In this document: piece after piece, positions 47,569 to 59,000 of the stretch
How positions within the stretch are numbered: position 1 is the stretch's first letter
Layout of the letters: each line of letters opens with the position of its first letter
Source: Rhypophila decipiens
Taxonomy: Eukaryota; Ascomycota; Sordariomycetes; Sordariales; Naviculisporaceae
Assembly: GCA_033297075.1 (NCBI GenBank)
Contig: MU858046.1
Location: 923,140 to 987,139 of the forward strand
DNA: 64,000 nucleotides
Direction: 5' to 3'
Position numbers and translations under genes: made by a program
Notes under the pieces: model-generated
What the model saw: only the letters and a program-made list of their open reading frames with translations
What the model was told of the DNA's origin: nothing
Databases searched by the model: none

Positions 47569-48330
47569 ATTTTCAGCTTTTGTTCGGCTTTTTGTTTTCA
47601 TTTGGCTTGTGCGCCTCATATCATGTCATATACCCCTGTTTTTTCTTTCCTCCATGGAGCTTGCATTAATGTTGGTTTACTATTTGTTTCTCACTCTCTA
47701 CAACCCATGATCACGAGAGCGTCGTTTGTACTGCATTTTCATGGCCTCCTTAGAGCATATATATATATCTATTACTCGTAATCTTATTTTATGTTTTAGT
47801 TCAATGTCTTAAAGTCTTTGAGCACCGTCAAACTCCGGGGCGGGTCATACGTCCGTCCCCCTGGAGTGGTAGTAATACTCCCAAGGTGGGCAAGTTTAAC
47901 CTGTAGCGAGCACGAAAACTTTGTTTGATTTCCATGTCAATGAGCAAGTCCCAGTAGAAGCGAATTTTCTTTAGAATCGGTCAAGTCCACCAAGTTTACT
48001 GCTCTAAGGAAATCTTCATCATATGGTCTTGAAGTTGGCGACACAACAACCGGTGCAACTGTAAAACAATTCATGCATCAACAACGTCGGATGACACCCA
48101 TTGTGTATCCAAGATTTCAACGCCGTCTGTCCTTGGTGTCTCGGGGGCAAGACTTCTAGAACACTATCCGAACAGTCGGGTTGGTTTCAAGTTCTGTTTA
48201 CTTTTAGCCCAGACCGGTTAGCTTCGCCCCCTTTTCTCACTTCCCACAGGCATCTTGTGGATTGTCCAAAACTTCTTGATTGTTGATATCTACAAATACT
48301 TTTTCTCTTCTTTTTCGAATTTCTGACATG
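47569..48330. other. Convergent spacer
   Basis: About 760 bp between the convergent membrane-protein and cyclase genes. A short (TA)n tract lies near 47,758-47,768. No gene recognised. Confidence 0.5.
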
Positions 48331-49587
48331 TCAGTCGTACCAGATGGCATTCATACCAAAGCCCGGCTCGGGAATGCGCACCCTGGCAACACGATGCAAA
48401 AACTCGTCCTTCCATCTGTACATGTCCAACCAGCCCTCCTGATCATCGGTAATAGCAACCCACTCGTCGCTCCAGTCACATGGAGCAACAGCATTGCTGT
48501 GCCCTCCACTAGTAGGCGTAGGGTTCAACAGCAGCTGCCTCTCGATGCTTCCACAGTCGCGCAGCTTAAAGGCAGCCACGTAGCCCGTCAGCTCAAACTT
48601 GTTGGCGCGCGACGAAGCAAACATGTACTTGCCGCTCACAGTAAGCGCGCAGACGTCGGCTCGGTAGAGGCCCTTTCCCGTCGCCTGGTCTCGGTCCGGG
48701 ATGCCAGGTGGGATCAGGGGGTAGCTGTGGTGGGTGTAGACGGGCATGTGGGTGGCCGGGTCGATGACATACTCGCAGATGCGGTTGCCTGCCTCCATCA
48801 GGGCGTACAGGTAGTTGCCTGTGGGGTGCATGGCGACCCATCGCGGGTGATCGCCTGGCGATGGCGCATCCACGCTGCCTACTAGCTCGACCTCGCCCGA
48901 GGGGAGCTTGCGGTGCGTCCAGAGCTTGTTGGCTGTCAGGTCGGCCGAGTAGAGGTACGTCTCTGTCGGGTCGAAGACCATGCCGTGGATGCCCGTGTTT
49001 TCTTGGTAGGGGTAGTTTTGGATGTTCTTCTCGAGCGCCCCGGACTTGGAGACGGAGAAGACGTTGCCATAGCCAGCGTGCTTGTAGAAGGGGTTGCAGT
49101 AGACGGCATAGGGGGCTTGCTTCGCTGGGAGGAGGAAGATGGCGCGGGTGTTGGTGTCGGCGTCATTTGCCTTGGCTGTCGTGGTACGTCAGTAAGGTTT
49201 GTCGTTGTACCATCGGCTCAGGGGTAAGGGTTTTGTTTTGTCGAGGGTTTATATTCAACGTACGGTCACCGCCCATCGGATGAGATGCCTCATGAACAAT
49301 CTCGGTTGGGCTCTTGACGGCAAAGCTGGACCATTTCTTCATGGCCGAGCCGTAGATGTTCTTCTTGGCATGCTGTCCATGGCTTTGTCAGTACTCAGTG
49401 TACCAATTGGTGCGGGCACTTGAGGACTGAAATTCCCTACGTCAAAGGCCATCCATGATATGGGCTCATCATGAGGAATCTCGGTTCTCTTGACGAGCTT
49501 GAGGGTCAAGGCCTCATCGTCAAACTGGACAGTGAAGATGGCTCCTGGAGGAGTCCAGGTGCCAATCATGAGGTGGTGGAGGGGCAT
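48331..49587 (-). CDS. Carboxy-cis,cis-muconate cyclase (3-carboxymuconate lactonizing enzyme)
   Basis: Three exons (49441-49587, 49264-49372, 48331-49175; introns 68 and 88 bp) give 366 residues, the length known for the Neurospora enzyme. The first join restores EPISWMAFD-HAKKNIYG and the second HPMGGD-PKANDADTN. Later segments (GIHGMVFDPTETYLYSADL, GDHPRWVAMHPTGNYLYAL) repeat the strand pattern of a seven-bladed beta-propeller of the lactonase/CMLE family. The enzyme converts 3-carboxy-cis,cis-muconate to carboxymuconolactone in the protocatechuate branch of the eukaryotic 3-oxoadipate pathway, normally in the cytosol. The dioxygenase gene lies divergently 1.64 kb away, supporting a role in aromatic catabolism. 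The frame is open upstream of this Met to an ATG at 49,758, giving an optional 57-residue N-terminal extension. Confidence 0.93.
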
Positions 49588-51228
49588 TTTGGAATGACGT
49601 CGTTTGCTAGTGGTGAACGTGACTGCCGCTGGAACTGTAACTCGTGCTGCTGTTGCTGCTGCTGCGCCTACTGCGTCTGGGATGGGAGGAACTCGCGATG
49701 GAGGAAGGTTTCGAAAGGAGCAAGTGCGACTGCCACGGCGACACGAGAGGTTGATCATACGATCGATCTCTTTCCTCGTTCACAAGGGAGTGCAGGCCGG
49801 GTACTCTTTCTCTATCTTTTGCCCGGTTGACCCACGGCTCCATTGCTCATCCGACATTCAGGTCCATCTTGCACTAGGGACCACTAGGATATAGAATTAT
49901 TTCGTAGCCAAGAGGAGTCCATCTCCAACAGCTACGACATATGCATGCAATTGCCAATCACATTGATTGCGTTACCCCGGATCAATTATTTTCTCGCGCT
50001 CTGGACGCTCTTTCCCCTCCACTCCCCCAAGCCGCTCGCGGCAGCGCTCCAAGCTGTGGAGAGCGAGTCTCCAAACGCGCTGGGGCGCCTGGGCTCGGAT
50101 GGGGGTCGCGGGTTATGGCGGCGGTAGATGAGCTCTTGGCTCGGTGCCGCATCGGTAAGCGGGATATCTTGATGGTCACTCGCTGTCACGACGCTGCATG
50201 CAGTACCAAATCGGTATCCATATGCACTTATCCCTGGGCTGTAATGGCCAAGGTAACTGCACTCATCGGTCCGTATTCCGTGTTGCTGAATCTGACTGTC
50301 GGGTAAAGGCTCACCCTAGACCTACAGGTGCGTGCCTAGAAGTTTGAGGGTCGTTTCCGATTCATCGGTTTTCATCAAGCAGCGAGTCTGAATTTTTTTG
50401 GGACTTGCCACAGCGGCCGAGTAAAATCTGGAGACCTCGCCTTGTCCGGTGTGAAGCCGACTGGGTTCGGGGGACGAGATCTTAGTTTCAAGACTCCCCC
50501 AGTGTCCCCACAATTTGGACCGCGGGGACGGGCGGTCGGTGTCGGAGCTTGTGGGCAAAGGGCAGTCCCGCAACGAGCATGATTCAGGAACCGGCCTTTG
50601 GCTCGTCTGAGAACAGACGCTAAAACAAGCAAATCGACGATTTGATCCGTTGTGCTGGGAGTGCCGCTGCCCCGACCGAGGCGTGAGCTAGGCTAGAGAC
50701 AGGCCAGAAGGCTTGGGATCTTGAGATGGATCGGCTTGTCGGGGTCATGCAGTGCCTGAAAGCGAGCCTGCGGTCGGGTATGCCCTGGAATTGCTGGACA
50801 ATAAACGCCCCCGGCTCTTGAGATTCCCCTGGACAGGGCGCGGCTGTAGGCCAGGGCCGGCAGGGCTAAATTTCTCCCGCATCGCCTCCCTCGTCGGTCC
50901 CCACTCCCGCAGTGGGCGAACTGGGGATCATCAAGCTGCCGTGAGGGAATCCGATCATCCACGGCGGGGAAAATGGCACCAAATGGCACCACATGGCGAC
51001 TTGTATCCTATCATGTCAAAGGGATTGTCAAATCAAAGTCCTTGCCATGTGCCCAGAGATCAAAGCAATCTTCAATATATAAACTCAAAGCCGCCCGCCC
51101 CTTTCAAAGTTTGAGCCTGTCATCATTCCCTTGTACTACGGACATCACCATCCTCACAGCGCCAGCCTTCACTCTCCAACCACTTAGACCCTAATACACA
51201 ACACAAGCTTATACGCTTATTTCTCACA
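49588..51228. promoter_or_regulatory. Shared upstream region of the aromatic-catabolism gene pair
   Basis: 1.64 kb between divergent start codons. It includes a GCTGTT/GCTGCT trinucleotide run near 49,650-49,670, which lies inside the possible cyclase N-terminal extension, and a TATATAAA at 51,076. No further gene is seen. Coordinated control of both genes is likely but not shown by any operator I can identify. Confidence 0.45.
51076..51083 (+). promoter_or_regulatory. TATA box of the intradiol dioxygenase gene
   Basis: TATATAAA lies 146 bp before the start codon, followed by a pyrimidine-rich leader ending in TCACAATGG, a good fungal start context. Confidence 0.5.
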
Positions 51229-52179
51229 ATGGCTCCCGCTGACCGCTTCGACCCCAACTTCACCGATGCCGTCATCAATGGCATCGGCCCCAACGCCACT
51301 CCCCGTAACCGCCAGGTTATGGGTGCTCTGATCCGTCACCTCCACGACTTTGCTCGTGAGGTCGAGCTCACCATTGACGAGTGGATGGCCGGTGTCCACT
51401 TTGTCAACGCTGTTGGCCAGATCTATGGTGACAGCAAGAAGACCCGCAACGAGGCTCACCGTGTCTCTGACATTCTCGGCCTCGAGTCGTAAGTTCAGCC
51501 TTGTCTGGTATTATTTCTCCAAGACTAACACACGACTACTAGGCTCGTTGACGAGATTGCCCACAAGATCATTGCCGATGGCGAGATCGACCCTACCTCG
51601 TCCTCCATTCTCGGCCCCTTCTGGTCTCCCAATGCTCCTTTCCGTGAGCTCGGCGATGTCATCTTCCAGGATGGTGTCCCCCCCAAGGGCCAGGTCACCA
51701 AGATGCACGGTGTGATCCGCGACATCACCACCGGCAAGCCCATTCCCGGTGCCGTCTTCGACATCTGGCAGGCGTCGGCCAACGGCAAGTACGACTTCCA
51801 GGACCCCGAGAACCAGACGCCCAACAACCTCCGTGGCAAGTTCCGCGCCAACGAGAATGGCGAGTACACGCTCTACTGCCTCCACCCCACCGCCTACAGC
51901 CTGCCCACCGACGGCCCCGCCTGGGCTCTCCTCCAGATCATGGACCGCCACCCCATGCGTCCCGCCCACATCCACATCATGGTCACCCACCCCGAGTACC
52001 AGGGCTGCACCACCCAGCTCTACCCCGACACCGACCCCTGGTTGACCTCCGACACCGTCTTTGCCGTCAAGCCTGATCTTGTCGTCAACTTCAAGCCCAT
52101 CACTGGTGACCCCAAGGCCACTCTCGAGCTCGAGTACAACGTCAACCTCGCCCCCAAGGGCTACAAGGGCAAGCTCTAA
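51229..52179 (+). CDS. Intradiol ring-cleavage dioxygenase (hydroxyquinol/catechol 1,2-dioxygenase type)
   Basis: Two exons (51229-51488 and 51543-52179; 54-bp intron splitting a Ser codon) encode 298 residues. The N-terminal 110 residues form the helical dimerisation domain of catechol-type dioxygenases. The catalytic domain begins near [10 protein letters not shown]. All four non-haem Fe(III) ligands are present: Tyr170 (NGKYDF), Tyr205 (PTAYSLP), His229 and His231 (RPAHIHI). The family opens catechol or hydroxyquinol between the two hydroxyls to give cis,cis-muconate or maleylacetate derivatives. Length and the catechol-type N-domain fit hydroxyquinol or catechol rather than protocatechuate dioxygenase; exact substrate is not settled by the sequence. 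No signal peptide, so it is intracellular. Strong C-ending codon bias suggests high expression. Divergent from the muconate cyclase. Confidence 0.93.
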
Positions 52180-54250
52180 ATCGGGTTGATCTGGTCAAGT
52201 AAAAAAAAAAAGAGACTAAACCCCAAAAATATACCCATTCGACTTCTTCTTGTACATAGATTTTAACACCCCTGTCATGTTTCTCTGGGATTTTTCTACA
52301 TAGCCAGCCATTTTCGGGATTGCATATACATGCGGGTTTTTGGAGAGGCTTTTGTGGTTACTCATTTGTTTTTTTGCTGGCGGGCGGCGGCTGCGGCAAA
52401 CAACCTACAATGCCCCATCTGATTTTGTTGTATTTAACGGAAAATCTTCCATTGTGCTGGATAGCCGGCAATGATGATGAACATATTTCACATTTAACTT
52501 TGATCTGCTTACTTTCGGTGATATCATGACGTCCATCTTAAGCTTACTGAATACCGTAGGTTCCCAGCTGATCTAAGAACTAGAGATCATTATCTAGTTT
52601 ATCTTTCGGAAGGGAGAAATACAAGCCGTTGTTAGCTTGTGTCGAGGACAGGTATGTGAATGTCGAGATATCTTGATGTTTGGCCAACTTTCGCAGCCCT
52701 TTAGTCAAAAGTACTTGCTACGCTACGTTCTTATCATATTCACCATAATCTGACAACAGTCTCATTGATCACGTAACTTTCCTAGGCATGGTCAGTATTC
52801 TTCTGCGTTAATGCCTGTATTTTGCTAGTCGTGGCAGTTTCCAGCTGATAGCTGTATCACTTGGGGAGCTTTATCATCGTTCACAGAGCCTAAGGATTTA
52901 AGCTGACCACATGATCCACACATCTTTTGAGGTCCATGAGTAACTAACTGCACTGCTAAGTTGAGGACTGGGTGAAAGTATGTACTGAGGTAATAGCTCA
53001 CTTCAGCAACTGGAACATAAGCCCTAGACATTCTTGTCAAAGCCCTTGAGTTATGAATCAAGGCTGCCAAAGTTTGATTTACCACATGCTTGCTTCGACC
53101 CACCATCCACAGCTGAGTAGTAGATAATTACGATTTTTCTTTTGACCTGTTTGTCGAGTGGCGTGCTGCCTCAAACCTCAAGCTGTATATTCACAAGCCA
53201 AAAAAAAAAACAGATATGTTGTAGATGATGGGTGTAAAAGCCCGTCACGCCTCGTCTCACCAACCAGGTGACGGGCTTTGTAGACTAGGACCGTAAGGCT
53301 GAATTGGCAAGATTGGTGGAAGGTTTATTTATACTCTCCGTCCTATTCAAACAGCTACAATCTTACATACGAGAAGAGGGAGCTTGATGATACAATGAAC
53401 GTGGCTTTAATTATCACAAGGCAGAAATCTCATTCTCATGATGATATAAAATTTTAAACGGTTATTTTTGTCATAATGTTAGGGGGGCGCAGATGGACGC
53501 AAACTAGGTTCGTGGCCCTTGTTACAAGATGACTTTCTAGTGCTTTCTTGTGTGGGCTGTTTATGAGAACCTACCTCTGTCGTGAGAGTCATCGGCATTT
53601 ATGATGAGTTGACAACATGATGGCTTAAGGCCCTTTATATAAAAGGCTTTGGTAGTCAGGTTTCATAGCTGAGCTATCCACGATAGGCTCTTCGTCCATG
53701 AGAATTGATGGCAACTTCATGAGGTTTCAGGGGCGATAGAAGGTGGTTACCGGGTAAAGACTTAGAGAAAAGACACAGCTTATCAAGGATAGATCTTAGA
53801 GCGCGCATGGTCCTGCGATAACAAGGCTTAAGTGCACAAAGTGCGCTTCAGAATCCTAGGTCAAAGGTCCGGTAAAAAGTGAATCATCGTTGCGGCCTAT
53901 CGCTGAAAGATGGAAATTTGAAACCTCCCCAGCATCGGCCTTGACCGAAAGCTCGATATGAAACCGACGAGTGGGATTCAAGAATAATTGCAGATTTAAG
54001 AGACGTGTCCGTACATCCATGAGATCATTCGATCATATGGAATGGTAATCCTTAGTTACGATTCTTCCCAGACATTTCAAGTCCATCAGCTATCAGCAAG
54101 TGCCTGCAGCCCGAATCACAAGATACACAAATAATGTTTACAATCATCCCGAATCGCGCTCCCTCAGCAGCTGTTCCCGAAAGTTGTATGCACTATTTTT
54201 CGATTGTTCGTATAATATCTACAATAAGCAACGCCGGCCGCGGTGTGTGT
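52180..54250. other. Gene-poor spacer with a strong hairpin
   Basis: About 2.1 kb between the dioxygenase (plus) and NDUFS3 (minus) 3' ends. The first few hundred bases, including an A-run at about 52,201-52,212, look like 3' UTR. A 12-bp perfect stem lies at 53,237-53,279. No gene recognised. Confidence 0.5.
53237..53279. repeat. Perfect 12-bp stem hairpin in intergenic DNA
   Basis: AAAGCCCGTCAC (53,237-53,248) and GTGACGGGCTTT (53,268-53,279) are exact reverse complements around a 19-nt spacer. The stem is isolated, GC-rich in its middle and not next to a gene end. It could be a small structured RNA, a remnant of a mobile element terminus, or chance. Confidence 0.8.
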
Positions 54251-55169
54251 CTATTTCTTGGGCTCCTCCTTCTTCTCCTCGGGTTTTGGCGTAGGCAGCT
54301 TGAACGTGTCCGGGGTCCGGTTGTTTCCAGAACCGACCTGCTCCCACGCGCTGGATCCTCCCTCAAAGTTGCGGAACGCCTGCGTGAGCTCGAGAGGCTC
54401 CGTGACGATGCGCTTCTTCTCCTCGTCGTAGCGGATCTCGGTGTAACCAGTCATGGGGAAATCCTTGCGGAGAGGGTGGCCCTCGAAGCCGTAGTCGGTC
54501 ATGATACGGCGGAGATCCGGGTGGCCGCTGAAGAAGACGCCGAAGAGATCGTAGACCTCGCGCTCGTACCAGTTTGCGCCGTCGTAGAGGGGACACAGGC
54601 TGGGAACTGCCGAGGCCTCATCGGCGTAGGTTTTGACGCGGATGCGGGCGTTGTGGCGGACACTGAGGAGGTTGTATACAATCTCGAACCTCTGGTCGCG
54701 GGTGGGGAAATCGACGGCGGTGATGTCACTGACTTGGGTGAACTCGGCTGCCGTGTTATCTGCAAGAGTGTGAGTAGCTGCATACTCGGCTGGCAGAGTC
54801 TGGGGAGGATGTGAGCTCACATTTCAGGAAAGTGAAAACGGGAATGACACCCGAGGGGCAGATGTAGATGGTCAACTCGTCCTTCCAGACGGAGAATTGC
54901 TGGACGTATTTAGGGAGACAGCCCATGACCCATGAGCCGTACTTGTGGAGGTTGTCGGCCTTGGCCTCGTACTTGTCGGCTGGGTTGACGAGAGGGGCTT
55001 TGAGGGTGCCGATGGGGTCTCTGGGAGCTGCCCTTGGGTTGGGGGCGTCCTTTGGGACGACGACAGCCCGGGTGGCTGTTGTTGCGAAACACCGCACGAG
55101 GGTGGACGACGGCTGCGCCGGTCGGAGGGCCTGGGCCAGTGCCCTCGTTCTGCACAGCTTGGTGGCCAT
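54251..55169 (-). CDS. NADH:ubiquinone oxidoreductase 30-kDa subunit (NDUFS3), complex I
   Basis: Two exons (54821-55169 and 54251-54759; 61-bp intron with GTGAGC donor) encode 285 residues. The N-terminus is rich in Arg, Ala and Ser and lacks acids ([19 protein letters not shown]), as expected of a mitochondrial presequence. The 30-kDa subunit signature is intact: [20 protein letters not shown], then [19 protein letters not shown]. This nuclear-encoded subunit sits in the matrix arm of complex I next to the 49-kDa subunit, near the quinone site. The frame is open upstream of this Met to 55,268, but the chosen Met starts the targeting peptide. The gene is divergent from NOT4 across about 875 bp. 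Confidence 0.95.
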
Positions 55170-56044
55170 GGTGAAGTATCTGATGAAGGTGCGAGCCCAA
55201 TTGATCGAGAAACAGCCGGCGTGCCTCGATCGCGGGATGGTGGGAGGCTGCTTTGCGACAATGTCCACCTACGATTTCCAGCAGGCGAGACGATGCAATT
55301 GAACTCATCATTGGAGCTGCCCATAGCTTCGGTTGCAGTTGCTGGGATTGACTTAGTCACGTGCCCGATCAGGTGACCTGACCCCTCGACCAAAGCTTGG
55401 GCCACGCTTCTTCCTTTCTTGTTAGGATGCAGTCTGAATTATCCGTACTTTCGGCGCTATCTATGCATGCATTAGATTGTCCTAAAATAACAAGATTACC
55501 ACAAATCTCGTCGTCAACGATTTCCCGAATTTGTAAAGCTTACACGCCTGCCTTCCCACCCCGAGACTTGAGTTCACCCATCTCCAACTGTGGCGCGACA
55601 CGTGCCAGTCTCCACTAGCCGAATCTGCACTAGCGCCAAGCACTCCTGCGGGCGATTTGCTGGAAGGCTCTGCTGCTTCCCTCGCCTTTTGCCTCTGCTC
55701 TGGTTGAATCTGAACTTCTGTTCCTCTTCCACCACTCCATCAACCTCCCCCGGAGACTCGACACAACATCATCGGCGGAAGCAAACTTTGTACTTTTAAT
55801 CCACACGGCGTTATTCGCGGGCACATTGTTATCTCACTTATTTATAGACACGTCCGTCTGCGTCGCGCCCCAAACCTTAATAAGATCAAACCCAAAGCAT
55901 TTATTGCCAATTTTCGCGCTCCGCTTCGTTTACGGCCACCCGAGTTCGAGTATCTGCTGCAACAGCATCCTGGCCCTCGACGCACCCCTTGTCAACAAAA
56001 CACCAAAAAGTCTGCCGTATTCGTACAGACTTCTAGTTAATCGC
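55170..56044. promoter_or_regulatory. Divergent intergenic region (NDUFS3 / NOT4)
   Basis: An 875-bp gap between divergent start codons, pyrimidine-rich toward NOT4. No further gene or clear TATA box. Confidence 0.5.
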
Positions 56045-59000
56045 CATGGCTCCCCAAGATTCATTCGTTGACGATGACGACGAGACCTGGTACGATCACT
56101 CCCCACCCGCAGTCACAGCTGGCTCGACTCGATGTCAACTCGAGTCCATCCATTTCCAGACAACAAACAAACATAACTAACAAACACTCCAATAGCCCGC
56201 TATGCATCGAAGAACTCGATCTCTCGGACCGAAACTTCAGGCCATGTCCTTGCGGCTACCAGGTACTGACCGCCGTTCCCCCATTGTCCACTATACTCGT
56301 ATCCTGACATAGCCTCTCCCTCCAGATATGTCAGTTTTGCTTCAACAATATCAAGACAAACATGAACAATCTCTGTCCGGCTTGCCGAAGACCTTACGAT
56401 GATAAGACTATACAATGGAAAGTGGTGACTCCAGAAGAGTAAGCAACAACCACATTGCCGAGCGCCACAAAGCCCTACTGACCAGTAAATAGGATTGCCG
56501 AGTTTAAAAGCAAGATCAACCAAAACCGAAAGTCGCGTGCCGCCGAACAACGTCAAAAAGAGGCACAGAAACGCGAGGCCGAACGAGAAAATCGCAAGAA
56601 TCTGGTGGGTGTTAGGGTCATCCAAAAAAACCTGGTTTATGTAACCGGTTTGACCCCCACAATCCGCGAGGACGAGCTGCTCCGGACTCTGCGCAAACCC
56701 GAGTTCTTTGGTCAATATGGCACCATCCAAAAGATTTCGATTAGTAATCGGAAGAGCTCGGATGGTCAAAACCAGTCTCTGGGTGTCTACGTGACGTTTG
56801 AGAAGGACGAGGAGGCAGCACGGTGCATCGCTGCCGTTAACAACTCGACCAACGGTGACAGGATTCTCAGGGCTCAGCTCGGTACGACCAAGTACTGCTC
56901 AGCCTGGCTTCGACACGAGCAGTGCACGAACCGGCAATGCATGTTCCTACACGAGCTGGGCGACGAGGAGGATAGCTATACGCGACAGGATCTCTCGTCG
57001 ATGAACAGCATCAGCACCCAACGTCCTCTGCCCAGCGGTGGCGCATCACGGTCTGCCTCGCGACAACAGGCTCATCCATCGCCAGCCCCGGCTGCCGCAC
57101 AAATGGTGCGAAGCAACAGCAAGGATGAATCTGAGAACGGTGATGGACCAGCTCTCCCCGCCACGGCCAACTGGGCACGCAACCCACCGGCCCGCAGCCG
57201 ACGGGGCAGTCACGCAACCAGCGGCGCCGCACCTAGCCCTGCGATCTCTAATGCTCTGCCAGTGACAGCCGAAGCGGCCGAGGAGGCTGTTGAAGTGCCA
57301 CATGTTGACGAAGCTGTTGCTGGGCCATCTGGATCTTCTAATTCTCCGGTAACGAGACCTGACAAGGCTAGAGCCCTTCCGCAAGACACCCTCGCGTCGC
57401 TACTCAAGGCTCTCGGAGGATGTAAAATTGCTTGGCCCAAGGTCAATGGCTCCCACCTACCCGATCCTTCTTACCCTCCGCTTTTTGATCCACGAGGCGG
57501 GGAGAGGCGCCGCGCGTTACGAGACGACGCAGACTCTCGGCTGGCCGAGGAGCAGGACGAGCCACACGGGATCAGGGAGCCCTCTGAGGGCGAGCCCGAA
57601 AGCAGCGGTAGTCTTGCTCTTGGTGGCGAACCTGAAGATCACGGCCGCGATAGCCACTTTGATCGCCGGCCATCGCAGCCGCCTATCCAACGGGTCAATA
57701 ACGACGGTCTGTTTGGGCCGGCTCTTGGTGGTTCGTTTAGCCATGCTACCGGCTCCCTTGGTTCGATTGGAAGCCGTACTGTGACACCACAGCAGCCTGC
57801 TTTCATGCGACCCCCGGGAGCGTTTGACAATGCCCCTCCTGGCATCTCGGCGCAAGGAAGCCTGTTTCCCGGTCAAGGACACAGTCGCCAGGGCTCCCGC
57901 TTCGCGTTTGCCAGCGACAACCGAGAGGCCTCGTCGTCGACGGTCAAGATTTCCGGCAACGCTAGGATCATGGCTCAGCAGTCTTCCATGATGCCATCTT
58001 TCTCCCATTCACAGGCCGGCAACTATTACCCCACGTCGATGCCCGGGCCCCCGCCTGGGCTCAAGTCTACTGGCACGCCTCCGAGCATGTTTGGACCACA
58101 TGGATTTGGCTCTGCTTTCCGCGGAGGCGCCAAAGATTCCAACGAAATCCTCCAGCTTATCAACCAGCCTCGAGCTGGTGGTAACCAGGGTCATGATGCG
58201 GGAAAGCGTGAGTTAATGTTTCCTTACTTTCCTACACAGTACCCGTCCTCCACCTCCTCTACCCCAGCTCCTGCGGCGAGCCTGATGTCATCGCTCTACG
58301 GTTCGCAGCCGAACGGAGCCTTCCAAGACTTTGGTTCGAAGCAGAAGAAGAAGGGGAAGAAGCACAGGCACGCTAACACTTCCTCCTCGGGGGGGAGTGG
58401 CTTAGTAGATCTTGCGGACCCGAGTATCTTGCAAGCGAGAATGCAGTCTCAGCACCTGCAGCAACAAAGCAATGCCGGGCTCGGCCAGGGACTGTTTGGT
58501 AGTCAGGCGCAAGGTGGGTACAGCCAGAATCGCGGCATGATGTACAATGCCCAGGGCTACAACCCGGGCGGGTGGTGAGATGCCTCTCGAACGCAAGCTA
58601 CCTCTGGCCATAGTCATTTCTGTTGCGTTTTCCCTTGAATCCCTTTTTCTTTTTTTTTTGGGTGGAATAGTCTTTGTGTGTGTTTTTATATCACCTTTTC
58701 CCTCACGACGGCGTCACTGGCACAAGCGGGTGGGATTTTCACGAGGTCATTAAAGAATTTCACGTCTGGTTGTCATTATATGTTTGGGCATGGACAAGAG
58801 TTGGCTCAATTGGGACCGCCTTGCATTGGCGTCTTTGCATTTTTGGGGGGCAGGAGAAAACGAAAAAGAAGGTAGTGGCCGTCAGGAGTTGTCAGCGACA
58901 AACGATATGAGCGTTTTGCTTCTATATGATGGGCGCTATGGGGGGGTTTAATCGGTCACGTCAGGCAAGCTCTCATCGTCTTCCTCTTCGAGAATCTTCC

